Shown: positions 1 to 3,875 of the stretch, piece by piece
How the letters are laid out: each line of letters begins with the position of its first letter
Numbering within the stretch: the stretch's first letter is position 1
Assembly: GCA_022572335.1 (NCBI GenBank)
Contig: JACZWD010000145.1
Location: 1-6,889, forward strand
Source of the DNA: Pseudomonadota bacterium
Lineage (GTDB): Bacteria; Pseudomonadota; Alphaproteobacteria; Rhodospirillales; 2-02-FULL-58-16
DNA length: 6,889 nucleotides
Direction of reading: 5' to 3'
Translations under genes and position numbers: made by a program
Notes under the pieces: generated by a model
What the model was told of the DNA's origin: nothing
Database searches by the model: none
Seen by the model: the letters and a program-made list of their open reading frames with translations, nothing else

Positions 1-99
1 GAGTCGCGGGATGGCCAACGCGGGGAGGCGCGGCGACCGCTTGCGCGCCGCCGCCATGGACGACTATCTTGCGCCGTCCGGGGCGGCCCCCGGCGCCGG

Positions 100-176
100 C
101 CCTGGGCGCCCCCGGGGGCCCGCGGGGGCGTCCCCCGCATACCGTAGCCGGGGGGACACCCCCTGTCCCCCCGGGG
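100..176. repeat. GC-rich tandem hairpins in the gapR leader
   Basis: Two perfect inverted repeats lie one after the other. A 7-bp stem, GCGGGGG/CCCCCGC (122-128 with 132-138), has a 3-nt loop. An 11-bp stem, CCGGGGGGACA/TGTCCCCCCGG (148-158 with 164-174), has a 5-nt C loop. Further G/C runs just upstream can also pair. No T tract follows, so this is not a standard intrinsic terminator. It lies 35-90 bp before the gapR start codon and could be a structured 5' leader or an extragenic palindromic repeat. Confidence 0.55.
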
Positions 177-209
177 AACGGCGGGAACCGGCAGGAAGAG
201 GAGCGGATA

Positions 210-452
210 ATGGCGGAAATCGGCGGCATAGCGGCGGATCGCCTGCGCACGTTCGTGGAGCGCATCGAACGTCTGGAGGAAGAGAAAGCGGCGATCACCG
301 CCGACATCCGCGAGGTGTACGCCGAAGCCAAGGGCGCCGGCTTCAACGCCAAGATCCTGCGCCAGATCGTGCGCCTCAGGGGCCTCGACCAGGCCGACCG
401 GCGCGAACAGGAGGCGATGCTGGAACTCTACAAGCGCGCCCTCGGTCTGTGA
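210..452 (+). CDS. gapR: GapR-like nucleoid-associated protein (DUF2312)
   Basis: This 80-residue protein matches the DUF2312/GapR family. GapR is a small alphaproteobacterial nucleoid protein that binds AT-rich or overtwisted DNA and helps topoisomerases during replication. The whole chain is family-like: an N-terminal helix rich in Glu, Arg and Lys (about residues 9-40, a coiled-coil dimerisation segment), then the basic stretch around AKGAGFNAKILRQIVRLRGL, and a short acidic C-terminal helix ending in LELYKRALGL. The frame stays open upstream to an ATG at 69, but that extension is low-complexity Pro/Gly/Arg. The ATG at 210 is preceded by a purine-rich GGAAGAGGAG and gives the family's usual length of 80-90 residues. 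It converges with the radical SAM gene, with 45 bp between the stop codons. Family assignment is strong; activity in this organism is inferred. Confidence 0.93.
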   Translation: MAEIGGIAADRLRTFVERIERLEEEKAAITADIREVYAEAKGAGFNAKILRQIVRLRGLDQADRREQEAMLELYKRALGL

Positions 453-497
453 TGCCGCCACGCCGTCGTATGGGTACAATTTAGCCGATACAGGCCA

Positions 498-1583
498 CTA
501 AAACAGGGCGAGTTGATCGCCGGCCCTGGGCGGCGGCTGGAACCGCGTCCGGTCCAGGCCGAAGCCGGCGGCGCGGGCGTTCTCCAGTCCCAGGCGCTTA
601 CACGCCAGGCGGAAGCGCCTGGCCAGCAGTTCCGCGTGCACCCCGGTGCCGTGCATGCGGGTGGCGAAGTCGGAGACATAGAGCATGCCGTCGCGGCTTT
701 CCCGAAGTTGGTTGAGCACGTGGCTGGCCTTGCCCGGAACATGGGTTTCGAGCCATTCGGTGAACAGGCCCTTGAGCTCCAGGGGCAGGCGCAGGAGGAT
801 GTAGCTGGCCCCGGCCGCCCCGGCGCCGGCCGCCGCCTCAAGTATGCGCTCCAGCTCGGCGTCGTTGAGGAACGGTATCATGGGCGCCGCCATCACCATG
901 GTCGGTATGCCCGCCCCACTCAGCGCCCGGATGGTCTCCAGGCGCCTGGCGGGGGTCGCCGCGCGGGGCTCCAGTTTGCGCGCAAGCGCCCTGTCCAGGG
1001 TGGTGATGGAGACCCCGACCGACGCCAGCCCCTTGGCCGCCATGGGCGCCAGGATGTCGATGTCGCGCCTGACCAGGGCGGATTTGGTGGCGATGGCCAC
1101 CGGGTGGTTGAACGCCGCCAGCACCTCGAGGATGCGCCGGGTGATCATGCGGTGGCGCTCTATGGGCTGGTAGGGATCCGTGTTGGCGCCGAGCATGATG
1201 GTCCGGCAGCGGTAGGACGGCTTGCGCAGCTCGCTGTCGAGCAGCGCCGGGGCATCGGACTTGGCGAACAGGCGGGTTTCGAAGTCCAGTCCCGGGGACA
1301 GGCCGAGGAAGGCATGGGTGGGCCGGGCGTAGCAATAGACGCAGCCGTGCTCGCAGCCCCTATAGGGGTTGATCGAGCGGTCGAACCCGAGGTCCGGCGA
1401 CTCGTTCCACGACAGGACGGTGCGGCAGGTATCCTCGGTCACCGTGGTCCTGAGCGGCGGCAGGTCTTCGTCCAGGTCCCAGCCGTCGTCGACGGCGTGG
1501 CGCGACTCCGCCTCGAAGCGCCCGGCCGGGTTGCTGACCGCGCCCCGGCCCTTGACAGGCATCGCCGGCAATGGCTCGTCCAT
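498..1583 (-). CDS. PA0069-family radical SAM protein
   Basis: The 361-residue product belongs to the PA0069-type radical SAM proteins, distant relatives of spore photoproduct lyase. The N-terminus has the family-typical KGRGAVSNPAGRFE segment (residues 11-24). The [4Fe-4S]-binding CX3CX2C motif is intact at Cys77, Cys81 and Cys84 (GCEHGCVYC), followed by the TIM-barrel with LGANTDPYQPIE and SITTLDR segments. The substrate of this family is not established, so no reaction is claimed. The ATG at 1583 was chosen because the extension to 1625 adds residues unlike the family; a later Met at 1562 (MPVKGRG) is also possible. No start has a clear Shine-Dalgarno. The gene is monocistronic here. Its upstream region is cut by the insertion that begins at 1681, about 100 bp before the start codon. 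Confidence 0.92.
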   Translation of the reverse strand: MDEPLPAMPVKGRGAVSNPAGRFEAESRHAVDDGWDLDEDLPPLRTTVTEDTCRTVLSWNESPDLGFDRSINPYRGCEHGCVYCYARPTHAFLGLSPGLDFETRLFAKSDAPALLDSELRKPSYRCRTIMLGANTDPYQPIERHRMITRRILEVLAAFNHPVAIATKSALVRRDIDILAPMAAKGLASVGVSITTLDRALARKLEPRAATPARRLETIRALSGAGIPTMVMAAPMIPFLNDAELERILEAAAGAGAAGASYILLRLPLELKGLFTEWLETHVPGKASHVLNQLRESRDGMLYVSDFATRMHGTGVHAELLARRFRLACKRLGLENARAAGFGLDRTRFQPPPRAGDQLALF

Positions 1584-1608
1584 GGGGACAGGGTATCCGA
1601 AACGGCTA

Positions 1609-1626
1609 GAACATTTCAAGAACATT
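1609..1626. promoter_or_regulatory. direct repeat GAACATT x2 upstream of the radical SAM gene
   Basis: GAACATT occurs at 1609-1615 and again at 1620-1626, a spacing of 11 bp (one helical turn), 26-43 bp upstream of the radical SAM start. Same-face repeats in a promoter region can be activator or repressor half-sites. There is no further support, and chance is possible. Confidence 0.25.
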
Positions 1627-1672
1627 CGGCTCGCCCGTGGGTCCGTGTCGTCCGTGCCCGGGGTGTGCTATG

Positions 1673-1680
1673 CATTCTTC
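1673..1680. repeat. left target-site duplication CATTCTTC
   Basis: CATTCTTC abuts the left terminal inverted repeat and recurs at 3842-3849, directly outside the right terminal repeat. The preceding G (1672) also matches the base at 3841, giving a 9-bp identity. However, only the 8-bp reading lets both element ends start with the same base (C). Removing one copy plus the element rejoins a normal divergent intergenic region. Confidence 0.8.
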
Positions 1681-1703
1681 CAGTATTAGGTAGCAAGCAC
1701 ACC
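1681..1703 (+). repeat. left terminal inverted repeat
   Basis: It begins CAG followed by TATTAGGTAGCAAGC and ends in CACC. It matches the reverse complement of 3819-3841 at 21 of 23 positions, differing at positions 2 and 19 (A here, G on the right in both cases). A short ACCTAA just inside (1701-1706) also pairs with TTAGGT within the repeat. Confidence 0.85.
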
Positions 1704-1748
1704 TAAAATCCCCTCAAAATTTCCGCCGCGTTTTCATACACTTGCGGC

Positions 1749-2186
1749 ATGGCTGAATCCCCCGTGATTTACGCGCTGGTCAAGCGCCGCGCCCACCTGG
1801 CGGGCGAGATTGAACAGACCCATGAACGTCTCCGGTCCCTGGTCATGGACCTAGAGAACCTTGACGCCACGATCCTGCAATTCAAACCTGACTATCAGGT
1901 TGAGGCTATAAGGCCCAAGGCGTTCCGTCCGCCAAAGGGTTGGCCCAACCGGGGCCAGATGACGCGGATCATCCTGAGCATCCTCAGGCAGGCCGCTGAA
2001 CCCCTTACAACGCGGGATATTGCCCTACAGCTACTTGTGGAGCGGGCGCTGGATAGGAACGATCAGCGGCTACTCAGGCTTATGACAAAGCGTGTTGGCG
2101 TGGCGCTCAGGCTGCAACGGGATAAAGGCGGTGTGCAGTCGGAACAGGGGCCGGGGCAGTATCAGCTTTGGGAGATTGTGCGTTAA
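1749..2186 (+). CDS. coiled-coil / winged-helix-like protein of unknown function
   Basis: This 145-residue protein has no assigned function that I can name; similar small proteins seem to occur in alphaproteobacterial accessory DNA. Residues about 8-46 form a heptad-like helix (EIEQTHERLRSLVMDLENLDATI), probably a coiled coil. A Pro-rich linker follows (about 55-66, RPKAFRPPKGWP). Residues about 68-145 look like a winged helix: LTTRDIALQLL as one helix, LLRLMTKRVGVALRLQRDKG as a likely recognition helix, and a Gly/Gln wing ending QYQLWEI. A DNA-binding dimer is inferred, not shown. The gene starts 45 bp inside the left repeat. No Shine-Dalgarno precedes the ATG. A TACACT hexamer at 1737-1742 would put a transcript start at the ATG itself, so it may be leaderless. 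It ends in TAA, one base from the stop of the convergent RHH-like gene. Confidence 0.75.
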   Translation: MAESPVIYALVKRRAHLAGEIEQTHERLRSLVMDLENLDATILQFKPDYQVEAIRPKAFRPPKGWPNRGQMTRIILSILRQAAEPLTTRDIALQLLVERALDRNDQRLLRLMTKRVGVALRLQRDKGGVQSEQGPGQYQLWEIVR

Positions 2187-2187
2187 A

Positions 2188-2427
2188 TTATTCTTTTTTT
2201 TCAACTAACTGCACAACCTTATTGCCAAGGCCAAGTCGTTCTTGCCTTGCCCGCTCAAAGCGTTCTTTCATTTCTGGATTCCTTAGCCGCCGCTCAATAT
2301 GTTCCCCTACCGCTTCTCGAATGACCCCGAGCGCGGCCGCGTTGTAATTCGCCGCACAGAAATCCATAAGCTGCGTAGTGAGCGGCTCACCAAGAGGGAT
2401 TTTGCTGCCTTTGAATTTTTGGGGCAT
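2188..2427 (-). CDS. small ribbon-helix-helix-like DNA-binding protein
   Basis: The 79-residue product resembles the CopG/Arc ribbon-helix-helix fold. A short N-terminal strand region (SKIPLGEPL) is followed by helix A (about residues 17-27, TTQLMDFCAAN) and helix B (about 31-47, AALGVIREAVGEHIERR). IREAVGEHIE parallels the typical IREALREYLE pattern. The charged C-terminal tail (EMKERFERARQERLGL) may be a further helix. A perfect inverted repeat, also readable as tandem GTACTTT sites, starts at the base next to the ATG, as expected for autorepression. No Shine-Dalgarno is present, and TAAAGT seven bases ahead of the ATG would suit a leaderless transcript. It could be the antitoxin-like or regulator half of a module, but no toxin is recognisable next to it. 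RHH assignment is by pattern only. Confidence 0.65.
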   Translation of the reverse strand: MPQKFKGSKIPLGEPLTTQLMDFCAANYNAAALGVIREAVGEHIERRLRNPEMKERFERARQERLGLGNKVVQLVEKKE

Positions 2428-2449
2428 GAAAGTACTTTAACGTACTTTC
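2428..2449. promoter_or_regulatory. candidate autoregulatory operator of the RHH-like gene
   Basis: GAAAGTAC (2428-2435) and GTACTTTC (2442-2449) form a perfect 8-bp inverted repeat with a 6-bp spacer. The same bases can be read as two tandem 10-mers, AAAGTACTTT (a perfect palindrome, 2429-2438) and AACGTACTTT (2439-2448). Two adjacent sites suit a ribbon-helix-helix tetramer. The site abuts the ATG at 2427 and would cover the core promoter. Binding by the neighbouring protein is inferred. Confidence 0.6.
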
Positions 2450-2483
2450 CGCTTGACTGGCGAGTCCGGGTTGGGGCACTCTC

Positions 2484-2514
2484 AGAAAAGAAGGGGCGAC
2501 CCGAAGGTCGCCCC
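2484..2514 (-). terminator. intrinsic terminator of the tRNA gene
   Basis: Read on the minus strand, GGGGCGACC, a TTCG tetraloop and GGTCGCCCC form a perfect 9-bp hairpin (2514-2493), followed by the T-rich run TTCTTTTCT (2492-2484). It begins two bases after the encoded CCA end of the tRNA, so it closes a single-gene tRNA transcript. Confidence 0.85.
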
Positions 2515-2516
2515 GA

Positions 2517-2631
2517 TGGCGGAGGGGGAGGGATTCGAACCCCCGAGGCGTTTTGGGGCCGCCGTGCACAGCATTCCCGAACGCCTTCCGGATTTAAAGT
2601 CCGGTGCTTTCAACCGTTCAGCCACCCCTCC
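2517..2631 (-). tRNA. serine-type suppressor tRNA, anticodon UUA, very long variable arm
   Basis: This 115-nt gene folds as a complete type II tRNA. The acceptor stem is GGAGGGG/CCCCUCC with discriminator G73 and an encoded CCA (2519-2517). The D arm has a 3-bp GCU/AGC stem and contains G18-G19. The anticodon stem is CCGGA/UCCGG (perfect), and the T arm has a UUCGAAU loop. The anticodon loop (2599-2593) is C-U-U-U-A-A-A, so positions 34-36 are UUA (2597-2595), complementary to the stop codon UAA; ochre suppressors commonly also read UAG. The body resembles bacterial tRNA-Ser(UGA), whose loop is CUUGAAA; one change at position 35 would give this loop. The variable region (2587-2545) is about 43 nt, against roughly 16-22 in ordinary tRNA-Ser, with an AGGCGUU/AACGCCU stem and inner pairing. 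Serine charging is inferred from G73, the D-arm and the type II shape. A tRNA-Leu(UAA) reading is excluded by the 5-bp/7-nt anticodon arm. Confidence 0.85.
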
Positions 2632-2682
2632 ACCGGTATCCTCCCTAGGAAGCTGGTGGTTTGGGTGTCTGAGGCTGTCCAT

Positions 2683-2711
2683 ACTATATCCTGTGGTAAC
2701 GTTCCTTGCAA
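2683..2711 (-). promoter_or_regulatory. sigma70-type promoter of the tRNA
   Basis: On the minus strand, TTGCAA (2711-2706) is a -35 box and TATAGT (2688-2683) a -10 box, separated by exactly 17 bp. Transcription would start near 2676, giving a 5' leader of about 45 nt before the mature tRNA end at 2631. A separate promoter plus terminator means the tRNA is an independent transcription unit within the element. Confidence 0.7.
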
Positions 2712-2726
2712 CCGGGTCGATTTAGT

Positions 2727-2745
2727 TATTGGCGCGTTGCCAATA
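2727..2745. repeat. inverted repeat TATTGGC/GCCAATA
   Basis: A perfect 7-bp inverted repeat (2727-2733 with 2739-2745) with a 5-nt spacer sits 15 bp upstream of the tRNA -35 box and at the 5' edge of the DUF6471 remnant frame. It could be an operator for either unit. It is short, and chance is possible. Confidence 0.35.
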
Positions 2746-2980
2746 CCCCTTCCACTCGCGCGACACGGGATGTCCCAAGGCAGCGCCGGCAGCTATTAGA
2801 TACAGCGTCCCATATAGTGATAAGCGGAACGCGGGTTACAAAGAGCTGGCTTCCCGGCTGGAAGCGATGGGCGTTCATGAAACCGAGCGGAACATCAACA
2901 ACAAGATCAGCCGGGGCGGGTTTAAGGCTGGGTGCTTAATTGCAGCGGGGTGCCGGAATCTCTCACTGGAACTTGATTAA
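2729..2980 (+). pseudogene. DUF6471-like remnant
   Basis: From about 2819 the frame reads DKRNAGYKELASRLEAM, then GVHETERNINNKISRGGFKAG. That strongly resembles the DUF6471 domain, a small HTH-like domain of unknown role. After FKAG, several residues expected before the final AAGCRNLSLELD are missing. The portion before 2819 (nominal TTG start at 2729) looks random, with no Shine-Dalgarno and an in-frame TAG at 2723. Normal members begin with an extra helix upstream of the YKELA segment that is not recognisable here. The 3' end (2922-2980) overlaps the end of the membrane-protein gene on the other strand. I read it as a truncated, internally shortened copy; a short functional version cannot be excluded. 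Confidence 0.55.
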
Positions 2981-3755
2981 CCGATTCTACACGGAGAACG
3001 CTCCACCGAGTTCCAAGATCGACGGCTATAACGACCGGCAATTGAGGCACGTCATCTGCGGTAATCATCAGCGGGAGTTCCCAAACATCATCGTCCTCGG
3101 CGTATCCGAAACTGATTGTTTCGCCAGAGCCCGATACCGTGAATCGCGGGACCAGAGCGTCCCGGAACAGTGAATTAAATTCGACGGCGGGTATTGTCCG
3201 TTGGTTTGTGCCGCCACGTGATAGCTCGGTCCAAATCGTTCTGCCGACCTCGAATTTTTCAACCACGCCATGTTGAAGATTGATCTTTCGGGAGAGCGCT
3301 GCGCTTTCCGCCGGAAGCCGCCCCGAGCGACCAAACGCATTGAGCCATACCTGTACGTTTCTGAGCGTCCTTCCATCCTTCGCGTCATTGCGAACGCTGA
3401 CGAAATGAGCAATTTCCTTCAGCTTCCGGGATTCGTCTGCGCCCTCGGAAAAAACAACAGTTACTTTGTCTGAAGAATAATCGGCTTGTAGCACCGATAT
3501 CGGATGGAACTTGCGCCCTTGAAGCCAGCGCATTACGAGCGGCCGGGTATCGATCCAAACGATCCATGCCAAGGCGATAGTAAGCATGAAATATGAGACT
3601 GCCTCACGGTCAAACCACACGGGGAGCCCCCATGTAAGACCGTACGTCTGCGGCAAATCCCGTATGTCTGGCCAGAGGTACAGAATGCCTATGGCGGTCC
3701 CGCACCAAGTCACGGGTTTCCACACTGCCCTGATTATGTTCGCATACCCGAACAT
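2922..3755 (-). CDS. two-TM membrane protein of unknown function
   Basis: The 277-residue product has two hydrophobic spans near the N-terminus: about residues 10-29 (AVWKPVTWCGTAIGILYLWP) and 52-70 (AVSYFMLTIALAWIVWIDT). A basic stretch (RPLVMRWLQGRK) follows, then a soluble region of about 190 residues, probably cytoplasmic. That region is rich in beta-strand-like segments (DKVTVVFSEGADESRKL, VVEKFEVGRTIWTELSRGG, LVPRFTVSGSGETISFGYAEDDDVWELPL). I do not recognise the family and see no catalytic motif. The ATG at 3755 has no good Shine-Dalgarno. The gene reads away from the right end of the element, with 86 bp between its start and the end. It ends in TAA and overlaps the DUF6471 remnant by 59 bp. 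It is the largest intact cargo gene; length and coding character make it likely real. Confidence 0.7.
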   Translation of the reverse strand: MFGYANIIRAVWKPVTWCGTAIGILYLWPDIRDLPQTYGLTWGLPVWFDREAVSYFMLTIALAWIVWIDTRPLVMRWLQGRKFHPISVLQADYSSDKVTVVFSEGADESRKLKEIAHFVSVRNDAKDGRTLRNVQVWLNAFGRSGRLPAESAALSRKINLQHGVVEKFEVGRTIWTELSRGGTNQRTIPAVEFNSLFRDALVPRFTVSGSGETISFGYAEDDDVWELPLMITADDVPQLPVVIAVDLGTRWSVLRVESVNQVPVRDSGTPLQLSTQP

Positions 3756-3786
3756 TAACGGAGAGAATGCCCCAATTATTCGTCAC

Positions 3787-3807
3787 TGCCGAGTCCTTTG
3801 CTCGGCA
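3787..3807. repeat. subterminal hairpin TGCCGAG/CTCGGCA
   Basis: A perfect 7-bp inverted repeat (3787-3793 with 3801-3807) with a 7-nt spacer lies immediately inside the right-end palindrome and shares base 3807 with it. No T run follows on either strand, so it is not a standard terminator. It may be part of the right-end recognition structure. Confidence 0.5.
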
Positions 3808-3837
3808 TTAGGTAGCTTGGTGCGCTTGCTACCTAAT
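3807..3837. repeat. right-end palindrome ATTAGGTAGC/GCTACCTAAT
   Basis: A perfect 10-bp inverted repeat (3807-3816 with 3828-3837) is separated by 11 nt. The outer arm lies within the right terminal repeat; the inner arm is a second, inverted copy of the same end sequence. The left end has only a shorter equivalent (TTAGGT/ACCTAA, 1687-1692 with 1701-1706). Confidence 0.75.
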
Positions 3838-3841
3838 ACCG
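3819..3841 (-). repeat. right terminal inverted repeat
   Basis: On the minus strand it begins CGG followed by TATTAGGTAGCAAGC, matching the left end at 21 of 23 positions. It sits directly against the right CATTCTTC copy and only 34 bp from the downstream GTG start codon. Confidence 0.85.
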
Positions 3842-3849
3842 CATTCTTC
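3842..3849. repeat. right target-site duplication CATTCTTC
   Basis: Second copy of the 8-bp repeat at 1673-1680, lying just outside the right terminal repeat. Confidence 0.8.
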
Positions 3850-3875
3850 GGTGCCAAGGAAGGAGTCGCGCCGCC

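Larger units (their letters stand above)
1681..3841. mobile_element. transposase-less transposon / mobile insertion cassette with tRNA cargo
   Basis: A 2161-bp segment is bounded by 23-bp terminal inverted repeats (1681-1703 and 3819-3841, two mismatches) and flanked by the direct repeat CATTCTTC. Inside, base composition is clearly more AT-rich than in the flanking genes. No transposase or integrase is encoded. That pattern fits a non-autonomous element mobilised in trans, like the mobile insertion cassettes (IS-type ends around passenger genes). Cargo in order: winged-helix-like gene, RHH-like gene, suppressor-type tRNA, DUF6471 remnant, membrane protein gene. An 8-bp duplication occurs in several DDE transposase families, so the parent family cannot be named from this window. 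The ends and duplication are directly visible; the mobilisation mechanism is inferred. Confidence 0.82.

Noticed and set aside
1..57. Possible start of a minus-strand gene leaving the left edge (ATG at 57)
   Set aside because: Only 19 Arg/Ala/Pro-rich codons are visible, with no motif or ribosome-binding site, so it cannot be told apart from random GC-rich open frame.
69..209. N-terminal extension of gapR from the ATG at 69
   Set aside because: The extension is low-complexity Pro/Gly/Arg over a hairpin region, and the family starts at the ATG at 210, which has a good ribosome-binding site.
1672..1680. 9-bp target duplication GCATTCTTC
   Set aside because: A 9-bp reading would make the two element ends begin out of register (CAG against GG). 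With 8 bp both begin with C and the terminal repeats align over 23 bp, so the extra G is probably coincidence.
513..1706. Long plus-strand open frame opposite the radical SAM gene
   Set aside because: It is an antisense shadow of high-GC coding DNA. Its translation lacks motifs, while the minus strand has an intact CX3CX2C radical SAM protein.
2517..2631. tRNA-Leu(UAA) reading of the tRNA
   Set aside because: To place UAA at 34-36 the loop would need to shift one base, breaking the perfect CCGGA/TCCGG stem. G73 and the D arm are also serine-like rather than leucine-like.
3787..3807. Intrinsic terminator between the membrane gene and the glycosyltransferase operon
   Set aside because: The 7-bp hairpin is not followed by a T run on either strand. 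It is better explained as part of the element's right end.
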